Source of the DNA: Aestuariibacter salexigens DSM 15300
Lineage (GTDB): Bacteria; Pseudomonadota; Gammaproteobacteria; Enterobacterales; Alteromonadaceae
Assembly (NCBI RefSeq): GCF_000429145.1
Contig: NZ_AUBH01000012.1
Span: 19,726 to 83,725, forward strand
Direction of reading: 5' to 3'
DNA length: 64,000 nucleotides
Both the position numbers and the translations under genes were made by a program. Positions 48,712 to 58,061 of the stretch are shown piece by piece; the stretch's first letter is position 1, and each line of letters opens with the position of its first letter. A model generated the notes under the pieces. The model was not told the origin of the DNA. It worked only from the letters and a program-made list of their open reading frames with translations, and did no database searches.

Positions 48712-48731
48712 ATTCTCGCGTAGGCGAGAAT
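48712..48731. repeat. REP-like palindrome ATTCTCGC-N4-GCGAGAAT
   Basis: Perfect 8-bp stem, 28 bp past the fimT stop and before the convergent AlkD-like gene. Same pattern as the palindrome at 23888 (ATTCCCGC-N4-GCGGGAAT), which also follows a pilin gene. Confidence 0.6.
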
Positions 48732-48746
48732 CTCCCTCCACTGCAA

Positions 48747-49427
48747 CTACGTTTTATTAAGATGCTTCACTACGTCAAATGGCGCGCAGCTCTGACCCGG
48801 TTCATTAAAGTCAATCGGACTAATTTCTTGCGCTACTGCAAGCGCCGCCTGACGCAGTGATTCGTTTCGCCTACCTATGCCAATTAATGCATTGCCCATG
48901 GCTAATCGTGTCTGCTTATTCTGCCCGACAAACTGCACCGAAATTTTATCTATGATTGTGTATAAAAAACGCTCGTCAATGCCACTGGATTTCTTACGCG
49001 CCAGCTCATAAACCAATCCATACCCGCATCTACGGCGCATCGCGTCTTGGCTATCACACCATTTTTTCGCCAATTCAAATGCGCATGGCGCTTTCGCCAA
49101 TGTGGCATCGCAAGAGCAAAACACGTGGCTTAGCATCCCTGCACCAAGCTGCTCGACCTGCTCTTCAGCCTGTTCTACAGTAATGTGTCCGGGATCATCA
49201 ATCAGCAGGCCCAGCACTCTGGCATCATAACTAGGCGACGCCCATAATCTCTGTGCCAGGGATCTGTTCTTACCTATATGACGAGCAAATTTGCGCAGTG
49301 CAGTCAGACCAATACCGTAACTCGTCAAGCCATGCTGATTTGACACAGCCTGCCAGTGCGAAATCCCTCTCTGGTTCTGGTTTTTTTCTAGCCACTCCAT
49401 TACCTGATGTTCAGTCACGACGCTCAC
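48747..49427 (-). CDS. AlkD-like HEAT-repeat DNA glycosylase family protein
   Basis: 226 residues, all-helical. Matches the DNA alkylation repair (AlkD) family pattern: LTALRKFARHIGKNRSLAQRLW, then PSYDARVLGLLIDDPGHIT, and WCDSQDAMRRRCGYGLV. AlkD removes N3- and N7-alkylpurines without base flipping. The active-site residues could not be verified by eye, so catalytic activity is uncertain. It sits between fimT and the cluster B operon with no obvious functional tie to pili. Confidence 0.75.
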   Translation of the reverse strand: MSVVTEHQVMEWLEKNQNQRGISHWQAVSNQHGLTSYGIGLTALRKFARHIGKNRSLAQRLWASPSYDARVLGLLIDDPGHITVEQAEEQVEQLGAGMLSHVFCSCDATLAKAPCAFELAKKWCDSQDAMRRRCGYGLVYELARKKSSGIDERFLYTIIDKISVQFVGQNKQTRLAMGNALIGIGRRNESLRQAALAVAQEISPIDFNEPGQSCAPFDVVKHLNKT

Positions 49428-49492
49428 CCATTGCAGAACCTTTGATAAAAGCTTAGCAATAGCTGCGGTTGTGCGCTGCGTTTTATTCAGGC

Positions 49493-49960
49493 TTAACAGC
49501 TCCAGCAGAATTCTGCAGCGGAAAGCGTGCCATCGTTGTTTTTATCCCAGGCACGACGACCGTCAGAAAAATAAAACAAATCGCCGCTTTTCCCCAACAG
49601 CGAACCTGACTCAGGTTTCGCTCTGACGACATACGCGCGACCAGACTCTGAAACCTCGTCAATACTCAGCTGATACAGCTTATCCCGCGCCGGTTTATCT
49701 GTGGGTGAATGGCCATGAAAGATCATAGGGGTACCGGTATCTCCTCCCCCTTTGGCAGCTCCGCGATAAGAGAAGGTAGTAGCATGATGCCGCTCCATTG
49801 CCGCCGCAAAGGCGATCAAGTCAGCCTGTGCGGCGTGTCTGTAGCTACGAGCGAGCGCCTGTTGAAAGCGCGGAAAAGCTGAGATCGCAATAATGCCGAT
49901 GATTGTCAGTGTTACCAGACAATGTACCAGTGATACTCCTGACTGACTGTTAACGTTCAA
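49493..49960 (-). CDS. PilE-like minor pilin lacking Glu5, with a C-terminal EF-hand-like loop
   Basis: 155 residues if started at TTG 49958-49960, which has GGAG 8 nt upstream, overlaps the pilY1 stop and yields a short prepilin leader MNVNSQSG; the ATG at 50041 would place 34 residues before the cleavage site. After the Gly comes VSLVHCLVTLTIIGIIAIS: the usual Glu at +5 is His, unusual for PilE. The tail WDKNNDGTLSAAEFCWSC contains a canonical 12-residue calcium loop (residues 139-150) followed by a Cys pair. Last gene of the cluster B operon, in the pilE position. Confidence 0.8.
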   Translation of the reverse strand: MNVNSQSGVSLVHCLVTLTIIGIIAISAFPRFQQALARSYRHAAQADLIAFAAAMERHHATTFSYRGAAKGGGDTGTPMIFHGHSPTDKPARDKLYQLSIDEVSESGRAYVVRAKPESGSLLGKSGDLFYFSDGRRAWDKNNDGTLSAAEFCWSC

Positions 49961-51140
49961 CGTCGATACTCCAGCTACCGCGCTGAACAGGGTTAAACAT
50001 GCCAAACACGCTTTCGGCAAGGCAGGCAAAGCTGCTGTCACAGGGGATCACTTGTCCTTCATCGTCGCGAAGAACACTGGCGGGCGCACAGAGCTCTCCT
50101 ACGCACAATGATGGATACCCCTTTTCGCTGACTAGTACACTGACAGTCTTATCGACGAGTCGCTCAGGTATTTCTGCAAGACTTCCAGGCATGCGTTCAT
50201 CGCTAATCGTGTTATGGCGAGCTGTCTGCTCACCATCGATAAGCGACCTGGCAACAAGATAAGCATGACAGTCCTGATTGTTGACATAAGCTGTAAACAA
50301 TACCTGATAATTAATGATGACTGGGGCACTTACCGGCGTCAGTTGCAAGGTGTTCAACGCCAGGCGCCAACCTGAATATTGCCCAGCTTGTAAATCAATG
50401 GTGGAGGACGCGACCTCTTTGAGCATACCTCGCGAGACTGGGGATGGGGGAACGATGGACTCACCGCTGTCGTTGCTTTTAAACACGCTGGCATCTCTGA
50501 CCATGATGACTTCATCATATACGGCATTACCATCAGGGTTTTCCATGACACGGCTACCTACCACCAGAGCGTTGTATCTCTCGTTTGCGGAGGACACCTC
50601 GGTGACATCGACGGGAAAATAGTGGCGTGTTACTGCTGGATGAGATGGATCATGCAGTTGTGCAAGTAAACCGCCGCTTATCAAATCACCCGGCGCAGCA
50701 CCGTTATGAATATCAAAACGAAACACTTGCCCCTGTGTGTCTATCACATAGAAAAGGTCGGCATGGCCATCATAATTATGGTCAACAAGTGAAACCTTGG
50801 TATTTATGGAAAATTGCATGGCATCCATGTTCAGGGCGGCACCGTGCTGACTGACTGACCAGATAATGTGCCCTGAATCATCATCAATCAGATATACCGC
50901 ATTCTCAGGCAGCAACGTCGTAGCAGAGTTGTATAGGTCGGTTGTATTTATTCCCGCACCGGGCACCACTAACACCCTCGCATCTTTTCCACCCACATTT
51001 ATCGTCACTGGCGAAGATGCATAAGATTGCATTGAGACGTCTTGCATGCATTCGCCGGATTGCACTAGTGGTGTAAAGCACAACCAGCAACAAAGCGATA
51101 AGCCGACAACGACACCCTGCCATCTAAGATTGACGATCAC
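49950..51140 (-). CDS. Short PilY1-like protein (beta-propeller half only)
   Basis: 396 residues, GTG start at 51140 preceded by AGGAG and overlapping the pilX stop as GTGA. Signal peptide to about residue 28 (VGLSLCCWLCFTPLVQS). It matches the C-terminal propeller of PilY1: IDDDSGHIIWSV, then the calcium loop DHNYDGHADLF (residues 120-130) followed by YVIDTQGQVFRFDI. The N-terminal von Willebrand A half of classical PilY1 (over 1000 residues) is absent. Its place between pilX and pilE is that of pilY1 in Pseudomonas. Probably a pilus-tip factor with calcium-dependent action; inferred. Confidence 0.83.
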   Translation of the reverse strand: MIVNLRWQGVVVGLSLCCWLCFTPLVQSGECMQDVSMQSYASSPVTINVGGKDARVLVVPGAGINTTDLYNSATTLLPENAVYLIDDDSGHIIWSVSQHGAALNMDAMQFSINTKVSLVDHNYDGHADLFYVIDTQGQVFRFDIHNGAAPGDLISGGLLAQLHDPSHPAVTRHYFPVDVTEVSSANERYNALVVGSRVMENPDGNAVYDEVIMVRDASVFKSNDSGESIVPPSPVSRGMLKEVASSTIDLQAGQYSGWRLALNTLQLTPVSAPVIINYQVLFTAYVNNQDCHAYLVARSLIDGEQTARHNTISDERMPGSLAEIPERLVDKTVSVLVSEKGYPSLCVGELCAPASVLRDDEGQVIPCDSSFACLAESVFGMFNPVQRGSWSIDVER

Positions 51141-51706
51141 AACTCGTCTCCTTGTGCCGAGGCAAGCGTCGTCACGATCAGCGTATTGGCAATCACATAA
51201 TTGTTGTTATTAAGCTGTCCGCAGCCGCGAATAATATACGTCAGGCAACGTGGGCTTTTTCTGCCCATGACGCTACTTGTCCCCTGACAGGCACGCTCGG
51301 CCAATAATGCGGTTTTTGACCAGCTGTGGACTTTAGGACTGACTTGATAGTGGCCTTTTGCTACATGCCTGTCGCCATATCGCAGTCCTTGTTCGGTCAC
51401 AGTACGTTGTACAAATTTGTCGTCCTTCAAGCACTGCACCTCATCCGCCGATGCAATGATTGCTTGTTGTTGCACTTCCGAAAAGGGATCCAAAGTGTCG
51501 TTACGTTGCAGCGCATCGCGATGGGTAACTTCGAACAGTGCAGCGGTGATGGCAGCCTCGGCGGCATCAAAGGCTGCGGCCGAGCGTTCATATGAGTGTG
51601 CCATTTTAGTTTGCATCAGACTGTTTGATACTGCACTTACGCCCAAAAGAGTCAGACACAGTAAAATAAGCAGGGAGAAGGCGAGTATGACACCGTGCTG
51701 TTTCAT
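51137..51706 (-). CDS. pilX: PilX-like minor pilin
   Basis: 189 residues. N terminus MKQHG|VILAFSLLILLCLTLLG, prepilin-like without Glu5 as normal for PilX, then RSAAAFDAAEAAITAALFEV, the conserved PilX helix. Several cysteines in the C-terminal domain (EVQCLKDD, ERACQG, PRCLTYIIRGCG). Four-base overlaps with pilW and pilY1. Part of the pilus-initiating complex by analogy. Confidence 0.88.
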   Translation of the reverse strand: MKQHGVILAFSLLILLCLTLLGVSAVSNSLMQTKMAHSYERSAAAFDAAEAAITAALFEVTHRDALQRNDTLDPFSEVQQQAIIASADEVQCLKDDKFVQRTVTEQGLRYGDRHVAKGHYQVSPKVHSWSKTALLAERACQGTSSVMGRKSPRCLTYIIRGCGQLNNNNYVIANTLIVTTLASAQGDEL

Positions 51707-52545
51707 GAATGTTGCAAGCCATTCATATACAACACATTACGCAAGGTGATCGTGGTCTCAAACTGCTTGAAAAGACGATTTTCGTCAGGCGTAAAAGGAC
51801 TCTCGTTTAATAAGCTAAAAGCAGGTACGGGATCGATGAATACCTCACCGTCCCCTTTAAGCAATAACGCCAGACGTAGTGAAACAATGCGACTTTTATC
51901 GACGATATTATCTGCTGTAACGTATCGCAGCACGGGCTCATTTTCGTCAGCCATGATTAATTGACCGTACAACACCTGAAAACTGTACACATCGTCAAGA
52001 AGAGTAAAACCAGCATGACGATTATGTCCCTCTGCGTCTTTCTGTCCTCGTAGAAACCGTCCGTCAAATCCGCGGCATTTGAGGGCTGTGCCCTCAACAT
52101 AATATTCATTAACAATAAACACAGGTTGTTGGCCATCATAACCAAGGGTATAGCCTCGACAGTCACGCCTGGACTGCCTGGCTACGACCAAAGTATCGCT
52201 GGCCCCAGCTTCACCTTGAAGAGAGCCCAGTTGTGGCCGTTTCGTAAAGGTGCCGGGCAGGATCACAGGATGATGTCGTACAAATTGCGCTTCTTCGCCC
52301 TTGTCGAAGGCATCGGCAGGTGCCTCCGGTCTATCTTGGTACATTCCTGTGTACAGCAGATCTGCGCGCAATCTGGCGATGCCAAATCGTCCATTTTCCT
52401 GCACAGATGCCAATGCCTGATTGAGCTTCAGTGTGACATCATTGCTGATCATTACCTTGATTACGGCTCCTGCCACCATGCTACCGAGCAATAAGCAGAT
52501 GACCACTTCGGTCAGGGTAAAGCCCTTTTGGGAAGACCGTGTCAT
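51703..52545 (-). CDS. pilW: PilW-like minor pilin
   Basis: 280 residues. Prepilin signal SSQKG|FTLTEVVICLLLGSMVAG with Glu5, then ASVQENGRFGIARLRADL, the PilW family stretch. The C-terminal domain contains RRDCRGYTLGYDGQQPVFIVNEYYV, usual for PilW. Overlaps pilV and pilX by 4 bp each. Confidence 0.88.
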   Translation of the reverse strand: MTRSSQKGFTLTEVVICLLLGSMVAGAVIKVMISNDVTLKLNQALASVQENGRFGIARLRADLLYTGMYQDRPEAPADAFDKGEEAQFVRHHPVILPGTFTKRPQLGSLQGEAGASDTLVVARQSRRDCRGYTLGYDGQQPVFIVNEYYVEGTALKCRGFDGRFLRGQKDAEGHNRHAGFTLLDDVYSFQVLYGQLIMADENEPVLRYVTADNIVDKSRIVSLRLALLLKGDGEVFIDPVPAFSLLNESPFTPDENRLFKQFETTITLRNVLYMNGLQHS

Positions 52546-53162
52546 AACGTGACTTCAGCATTAACGCAATTGAGTGCAGTAGAGTCCTGCGTATCGCAGT
52601 GGGAGTCGCCGCGGTTTGCCGCCTGCCAAGACGTTGCGGGCCAGCTTACTTGTATTTGGTATCGTGAACCGCCGCTACAGGCAAAGTCATCTCCCGGCAC
52701 GCTGTCCTCACAGGAAACAGCTAGCCTGCCACTAGGGTTGTCTTTCACCAGTGCACACGAAGACTGATAGGCATCATAACGGGCCAACGCGCTCTGGCTG
52801 CACTTTACGGCATGACAGTCAGGCAGATCATCTGGCTGTTTCAGACAATAGCAATCATAAGGCAATGCTCCGCTGTCGCACTTAAAACCCGCAAAGTTAT
52901 AGTTGTCGTTATCGGTATAGGCATCGTTGACACGCTCGTTATCAGTGATTGCCATCATTAATGCGCTAAGTCGCAGTTTTTCGGCATGCTGCTGGGCGAC
53001 CATCACCGCGTGAGAGCGAGCCAGTGCCTCGCTGTTGGACAGGGCACTAATAAACTGTAACGAAGCTATACCTAGCAGCCCTACCGATAACACGCCCAGA
53101 GTGACCAGGACCTCGATCATGCTGAAGCCTGAATACTGCTTTTTTGAACGTTGCGTTTCCAT
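52542..53162 (-). CDS. pilV: PilV-like minor pilin
   Basis: 206 residues from ATG 53160-53162 (METQRSKKQYSG|FSMIEVLVTLG) with AGGGA just upstream; ATGs 5 and 9 codons earlier are possible. Glu5 is present. The family block LLGIASLQFISALSNSEALARSHAV follows. The soluble domain is cysteine-rich (YDCYCLKQPDDLPDCHAVKC and others), so disulfide bonding is likely. First gene of the cluster B operon; an ispH terminator upstream implies that it has its own promoter. Confidence 0.88.
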   Translation of the reverse strand: METQRSKKQYSGFSMIEVLVTLGVLSVGLLGIASLQFISALSNSEALARSHAVMVAQQHAEKLRLSALMMAITDNERVNDAYTDNDNYNFAGFKCDSGALPYDCYCLKQPDDLPDCHAVKCSQSALARYDAYQSSCALVKDNPSGRLAVSCEDSVPGDDFACSGGSRYQIQVSWPATSWQAANRGDSHCDTQDSTALNCVNAEVTL

Positions 53163-53261
53163 GTTCCCTGCATCCATCGCCATTTCCATGACACTAACAA
53201 ACCGCTTAGGTAGTTAATCGTAGTGCCAGAGCCAAATAAATGCAGCTGAACAAAAGGATAG

Positions 53262-53288
53262 AAAAACGCCGGCTAAGTTATGCCGGCG
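53262..53288 (-). terminator. Intrinsic terminator after ispH
   Basis: On the reverse strand CGCCGGC-ATAACTTA-GCCGGCG followed by five T. It ends the ileS-lspA-fkpB-ispH transcript before the pilV operon. Confidence 0.85.
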
Positions 53289-53317
53289 CTCTGAAACACA
53301 ATGCGTTAGAAATGTGA

Positions 53318-54262
53318 CTAACTGACCTGCTTGATACGCAGTTCTTTGGGCACCGCAAATTCGATATTTTCCTCTCTGCCCTGTCGCTCTGTAGCGGTAA
53401 CCGCGCCCCATTCAATTAAACGGTCCACTACGCCTTTTACTAACACTTCAGGGGCTGAGGCGCCGGCCGTGACGCCAATGTGTTGCACGCCGTCCAGCCA
53501 TTGCTTTTGGATGCAATTGGCATCGGCGATGAGATAAGCCGTGGCACCAATCTTATCAGCCAACTCACGCAGTCGATTCGAGTTTGAACTATTCTGCGCT
53601 CCCACTACCAACACTACATCACAGTCCGCAGCTAATTCGCGTACGGCGTCCTGTCGATTCTGTGTGGCATAGCAGATATCGTCTTTACGAGGACCTTCAA
53701 TAAGGGGAAATTTTTCCCTCAGTGCGTCAATGACATCAGCGGTGTCATCCACTGAGAGGGTAGTCTGGCTGCAATAATAGAGTTTGCTGGGGTTTTTGAC
53801 TTCAAGCTTAGCAACATCTTCATTGGACTCTACCAGATAGATACCGCCTTCCTCATTGTGATATTGCCCCATGGTGCCTTCCACTTCGGGATGACCTGCA
53901 TGACCGATGAGCACGCATTCAATGCCTTTCTTACTGGCCCGGGTCACCTCCATATGTACCTTAGTGACCAATGGGCAGGTTGCATCAAACACTTTCAAGC
54001 CACGCTGTTCAGCTTCTTTTCTTACCGCCTGCGACACCCCGTGTGCAGAAAAAATGACGATACTGTCATCTGGCACTTCGTTAAGCTCATCAACAAATCG
54101 TGCGCCACGACGCTTCAAGCCTTCTACCACAAAGCGGTTATGCACAACCTCATGACGCACATAGATAGGCGGTGGAAACATTTCCAAAGCACGCTCTACA
54201 ATAGTGATAGCGCGATCGACTCCAGCACAAAAACCGCGCGGATTAGCCAGATGAATTTGCAT
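53318..54262 (-). CDS. ispH: 4-hydroxy-3-methylbut-2-enyl diphosphate reductase
   Basis: 314 residues. [4Fe-4S] enzyme for the last MEP-pathway step, producing IPP and DMAPP. The three cluster cysteines are in [10 protein letters not shown] (Cys12), DATCPLVTK (about 96) and [10 protein letters not shown] (about 196); [17 protein letters not shown] and EQTTLS-like SQTTLSVDD are present. It depends on the Suf system and acts in the same pathway as Dxs, both in this window. It lies 6 bp after fkpB. Confidence 0.97.
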   Translation of the reverse strand: MQIHLANPRGFCAGVDRAITIVERALEMFPPPIYVRHEVVHNRFVVEGLKRRGARFVDELNEVPDDSIVIFSAHGVSQAVRKEAEQRGLKVFDATCPLVTKVHMEVTRASKKGIECVLIGHAGHPEVEGTMGQYHNEEGGIYLVESNEDVAKLEVKNPSKLYYCSQTTLSVDDTADVIDALREKFPLIEGPRKDDICYATQNRQDAVRELAADCDVVLVVGAQNSSNSNRLRELADKIGATAYLIADANCIQKQWLDGVQHIGVTAGASAPEVLVKGVVDRLIEWGAVTATERQGREENIEFAVPKELRIKQVS

Positions 54263-54268
54263 GCGTGT

Positions 54269-54706
54269 TTACCCGTCTACCTGAATGATTTCAACGTCAA
54301 AAATAACGGTTTGCCCGGCCAGTGGATGGTTAAAATCCACCGTGACCGAATCACCTTGTACACTTCGAATTATACCGGGTACTTCGCTGCCGTCCATTTG
54401 ACTGAATGAGATAATCGCCCCCTCTTCAAGCGGCGTATCCATGGCGAAACGTGACCTATCCATATGGTGGATATTGTCGGGATTTGGTTTACCAAAGGCC
54501 TCGTCTGCGAGCAGTGTAAAAGAGGTCTTGTCGCCTGCTTTTAACCCCAATAGGCAAGACTCAAAATTAGCTGTCAGGCTGCCATCACCCATGGTTAATT
54601 TAGCGGGCTTATTGTTGACGCGGGTGCTATCAACCGCCGAGCCATCCTCTAACTTAAGGTCAAAATGCATGATGATGGTGCTGTTAGCGCCGATTTCATT
54701 ACTCAT
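54269..54706 (-). CDS. fkpB: FKBP-type peptidyl-prolyl isomerase FkpB (SlpA)
   Basis: 145 residues from ATG 54704-54706 (MSNEIGANSTIIMHF), with AGGA 5 nt upstream; the frame is open five codons more into lspA. SlyD-like two-domain isomerase/chaperone without the His-rich tail. FKBP motif LEDGSAVDSTRVNNKPAKL and C-terminal FNHPLAGQTVIFDVEI. One base separates it from the lspA stop. Confidence 0.94.
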   Translation of the reverse strand: MSNEIGANSTIIMHFDLKLEDGSAVDSTRVNNKPAKLTMGDGSLTANFESCLLGLKAGDKTSFTLLADEAFGKPNPDNIHHMDRSRFAMDTPLEEGAIISFSQMDGSEVPGIIRSVQGDSVTVDFNHPLAGQTVIFDVEIIQVDG

Positions 54707-54707
54707 G

Positions 54708-55199
54708 TTAATCCTGCTCACTACCGTTTTTAAACATATCGATGATCAGCAGACTGGCACCAATAAAAATGGCGCTATCGGCGATATTGAACGCCGGCCA
54801 ATGCCACTGCTGATAATAGAAGTCCAGGAAATCTATTACGTAGCCATGCACAACCCGATCATACACATTACCCAACGCGCCACCGAGGATAAAACTGAAT
54901 GCACATGGCAGCAGCACTTGTTGCCTGTTGGTCTGTTTCAACCACCACAGTATGAGCCCACTGACGACGATGGCAATCGCGGTAAACAACCAGCGCTGCC
55001 AGCCTCCCGCCTGATGCAGAAAGCTAAACGCGGCACCATAGTTATGTACATACGTCAGGTTAAAAAAACCAGTCAACTGAATCGATTGGTACAGTTCCAT
55101 CGAATTGACTACTGCCGTTTTGCTCCACTGGTCAGCGATAAATGCCAACACAGCAATCCACAAAAAACGCCAACCCGTCTGGGAAAACAGCCTACGCAT
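54708..55199 (-). CDS. lspA: Lipoprotein signal peptidase
   Basis: 163 residues from ATG 55197-55199, 8 bp inside the end of ileS. Four membrane segments; catalytic aspartates in [19 protein letters not shown] and [11 protein letters not shown]. It cleaves prolipoproteins, such as the DUF885 and M28 lipoproteins of this window, at the lipobox Cys. Confidence 0.96.
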   Translation of the reverse strand: MRRLFSQTGWRFLWIAVLAFIADQWSKTAVVNSMELYQSIQLTGFFNLTYVHNYGAAFSFLHQAGGWQRWLFTAIAIVVSGLILWWLKQTNRQQVLLPCAFSFILGGALGNVYDRVVHGYVIDFLDFYYQQWHWPAFNIADSAIFIGASLLIIDMFKNGSEQD

Positions 55200-58017
55200 A
55201 GGCGCGCTGCTCCCCTTCACCTTCCACGTTATCTACACAGCGAGCACACAGTTGGGGGTGCGCAGAGTGACTGCCCACATCATCGCGGTAATGCCAGCAA
55301 CGCACACATTTTTCGCCGTTAGATTTTGCCACGCTGATTGCCAGCCCCTCGATATCGGTAGGGCTTGCATCACCGGGAGGCGTGTCAGTTTCAACGACGT
55401 GTGCGGCAGACGTGATCAGTACGAAGCGTAATTCATCTTCCAGCAGGTTAAGTTTCGTCGCCAGCTCTGAATTTGCGTAGAGCGTGACAGAAGATTCCAG
55501 AGAGCCGCCCAGCGCGCCTGCTTTTCTGGCCTGTTCGAGTTCGCGATTAACGGCATCTTTGACGTCCATGATCTGGGTCCAGAAGGCATCATCAAACTTG
55601 CCTGCCGCGGTGCCATCTGGCAGTGCCTTGTACCAGTAGTCAGTGAACACGAACTGACCCCGGTCGCCTGGCATTTCCTGCCACACTTCCTGGGCCGTAA
55701 AGCTCATGATCGGCGCCATCCATCTAACCAGTGCTTCAACAATATGGAATAAGGCGGTCTGACAGGAACGGCGGGCCGTACTGTCCGCTTTCGCGGTATA
55801 TTGTCGGTCTTTAATAATGTCCAGATAGAAGCTGCCCATATCAATTGAACAGAAATGCATAAGCTTCTGGCACACGACCAACAGGTCATAGCGCTCGTAA
55901 GCCTCAACAATATCTTTCTGAATAGTTGCCGCACGCTCAATTGCCCAACGGTCCAGCGCGACCATGTCATCCAGCGCAACCTGATCTTGTGCCGGGTTAA
56001 ACCCACTGAGGTTCGCAAGCAGGAATCTGGCTGTGTTGCGGATACGACGATAGGCATCAGCCGAGCGTTTGAGGATCTCGTCCGATACGGCAATTTCACT
56101 ACGATAGTCTGTAGAGGCGACCCACAGGCGCAGAATGTCGGCACCCAGTTTATTCGTTACTTGCTGAGGGGCGACCACGTTGCCCAGTGACTTGGACATT
56201 TTCTTGCCCTGCGCGTCAACGGTAAAGCCGTGCGTCAACACCTGTCGATAAGGCGCGTGATCGTGAATGGCCACAGACGACATTAATGACGACATAAACC
56301 AGCCACGATGCTGATCAGACCCTTCAAGGTAAAGGTCAGCCGAAGCCGGAATATCATCCCGTTTATCGACAACGAAATAGTGAGTCACACCGGAATCAAA
56401 CCATACATCCAATGTATCCGTCACTTTCACATAGGTATTTGCATCATCGCCGAGCATGTCCTGCGGGTCGATATCCCACCACGCCTGGATGCCTTTCTGT
56501 TCAACTTGCAAGGCAACCTTTTCAATCAGTTCAGACGTGTTTGGATGCAACTCGCCACTGTCTTTATGAATGAACAGCGGAATCGGCACGCCCCAGGTAC
56601 GCTGACGCGAGATACACCAGTCTGGACGCCCTTCCACCATGCTGCTGATTCGACTCTGTCCCCAGTCCGGGATCCACTCGACCTTTTTAATTTCATCCAG
56701 TGATTTGTTGCGCAGACCGTTTTTATCCATGCTGACAAACCACTGTGGTGTGGCGCGGAAGATAATCGGTGTTTTATGACGCCAGCAGTGTGGATAACTG
56801 TGTTCGTAGGCGTGATGATGCACCAGCGCACCGTGCTCTTGAAGCACGTCGATAATGTGTGCATTGGCCTTAAATACATGCTCGCCGGCAAACAGAGGCG
56901 TGCCATCCATATACACACCATTGGCACCCACCGGGTTCGCAACTTCGATGCCATATTTCTGGCCAACATTAAAGTCATCAACACCGTGGCCCGGCGCAGT
57001 ATGTACGCAACCGGTACCCGACTCGGTAGTAACGTGATCACCAAGTAACACCGGCACATCGTAGTCGTAAAAAGGATGCTTGATGCGGATATTTTCCAAT
57101 GCATCGCCATGACAATAACCCAGCGCGTGATAGTGCTCGATACCGAAGCGATCCATACAGGACGTGACCAGGTCAGATGCCACGATAAGGCGCTCTGGAT
57201 TATCACCCTCTACCTGAATTAGCGCGTATTGCAGAGCGGGATTGACGCACACTGCCCGGTTGGCAGGCAACGTCCAGGGCGTGGTCGTCCAGATCACCAC
57301 GGAGACCGGGCCATCACCGGTTTTGCCTTCAGGATGGTCAAAGGAGTCTACTACCGCCTGCTGCTCAACCACCGCAAAACGCACGTCGATAGACGGTGAT
57401 GTTTTGTCTTTATATTCGACTTCCGCTTCTGCCAGTGCTGAACCACAATCAGTACACCAGTGAACGGGTTTAAAGCCCTTTTCCAGGTGACCGGATTCAA
57501 CGATACCCGCCAGTGCGCGAATGATATTGGCCTCTGAGCTGAAATCCATGGTCTTGTATGGCTTATCCCACTCACCAAGCACACCAAGACGAATGAAATC
57601 TTTCTTTTGTCCTTCAATCTGCTTTTCTGCATAGTCACGACATTTCTGTCTGAACTCTGCGGCGCTGATTTTCTTGCCTGGCTTGCCAACCTTTTTTTCT
57701 ACCTGTAGCTCAATCGGCAACCCGTGACAGTCCCAGCCAGGCACGTAAGGTGCATCAAACCCTGACAGTGTCTTGGCTTTAACAATGACATCTTTGAGGA
57801 TTTTATTCACCGCATGGCCAATATGGATATCACCATTCGCGTAAGGAGGGCCATCGTGCAATATGAAAGGCTTCGCACCCTGACGGGCTTCACGAATTTT
57901 CTTGTAAAGCTGTTGTTCAGTCCACTGCTCCAGCATTTGCGGTTCGCGCTGGGCCAGGTTTCCGCGCATGGGAAATGCCGTTTCTGGCAGGTTAAGCGTT
58001 GATTTGTAATCGCTCAT
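55192..58017 (-). CDS. ileS: Isoleucyl-tRNA synthetase
   Basis: 941 residues. Class I synthetase: [19 protein letters not shown] (HIGH motif near residue 60), the editing domain (CP1) with [22 protein letters not shown] near 600, and a C-terminal zinc site [12 protein letters not shown]...CARCV. Full length with no frameshift. It sits 44 bp after ribF in the conserved ribF-ileS-lspA order. Confidence 0.98.
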   Translation of the reverse strand: MSDYKSTLNLPETAFPMRGNLAQREPQMLEQWTEQQLYKKIREARQGAKPFILHDGPPYANGDIHIGHAVNKILKDVIVKAKTLSGFDAPYVPGWDCHGLPIELQVEKKVGKPGKKISAAEFRQKCRDYAEKQIEGQKKDFIRLGVLGEWDKPYKTMDFSSEANIIRALAGIVESGHLEKGFKPVHWCTDCGSALAEAEVEYKDKTSPSIDVRFAVVEQQAVVDSFDHPEGKTGDGPVSVVIWTTTPWTLPANRAVCVNPALQYALIQVEGDNPERLIVASDLVTSCMDRFGIEHYHALGYCHGDALENIRIKHPFYDYDVPVLLGDHVTTESGTGCVHTAPGHGVDDFNVGQKYGIEVANPVGANGVYMDGTPLFAGEHVFKANAHIIDVLQEHGALVHHHAYEHSYPHCWRHKTPIIFRATPQWFVSMDKNGLRNKSLDEIKKVEWIPDWGQSRISSMVEGRPDWCISRQRTWGVPIPLFIHKDSGELHPNTSELIEKVALQVEQKGIQAWWDIDPQDMLGDDANTYVKVTDTLDVWFDSGVTHYFVVDKRDDIPASADLYLEGSDQHRGWFMSSLMSSVAIHDHAPYRQVLTHGFTVDAQGKKMSKSLGNVVAPQQVTNKLGADILRLWVASTDYRSEIAVSDEILKRSADAYRRIRNTARFLLANLSGFNPAQDQVALDDMVALDRWAIERAATIQKDIVEAYERYDLLVVCQKLMHFCSIDMGSFYLDIIKDRQYTAKADSTARRSCQTALFHIVEALVRWMAPIMSFTAQEVWQEMPGDRGQFVFTDYWYKALPDGTAAGKFDDAFWTQIMDVKDAVNRELEQARKAGALGGSLESSVTLYANSELATKLNLLEDELRFVLITSAAHVVETDTPPGDASPTDIEGLAISVAKSNGEKCVRCWHYRDDVGSHSAHPQLCARCVDNVEGEGEQRAYA

Positions 58018-58061
58018 AGGGGTGTAGTTCCAACCTTGCTGTCATTGCGATGACGGGTTTG

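Noticed and set aside
54441..55322. 293-codon ORF antisense to fkpB/lspA/ileS
   Set aside because: Runs through three conserved genes on the other strand and has no recognisable domain.
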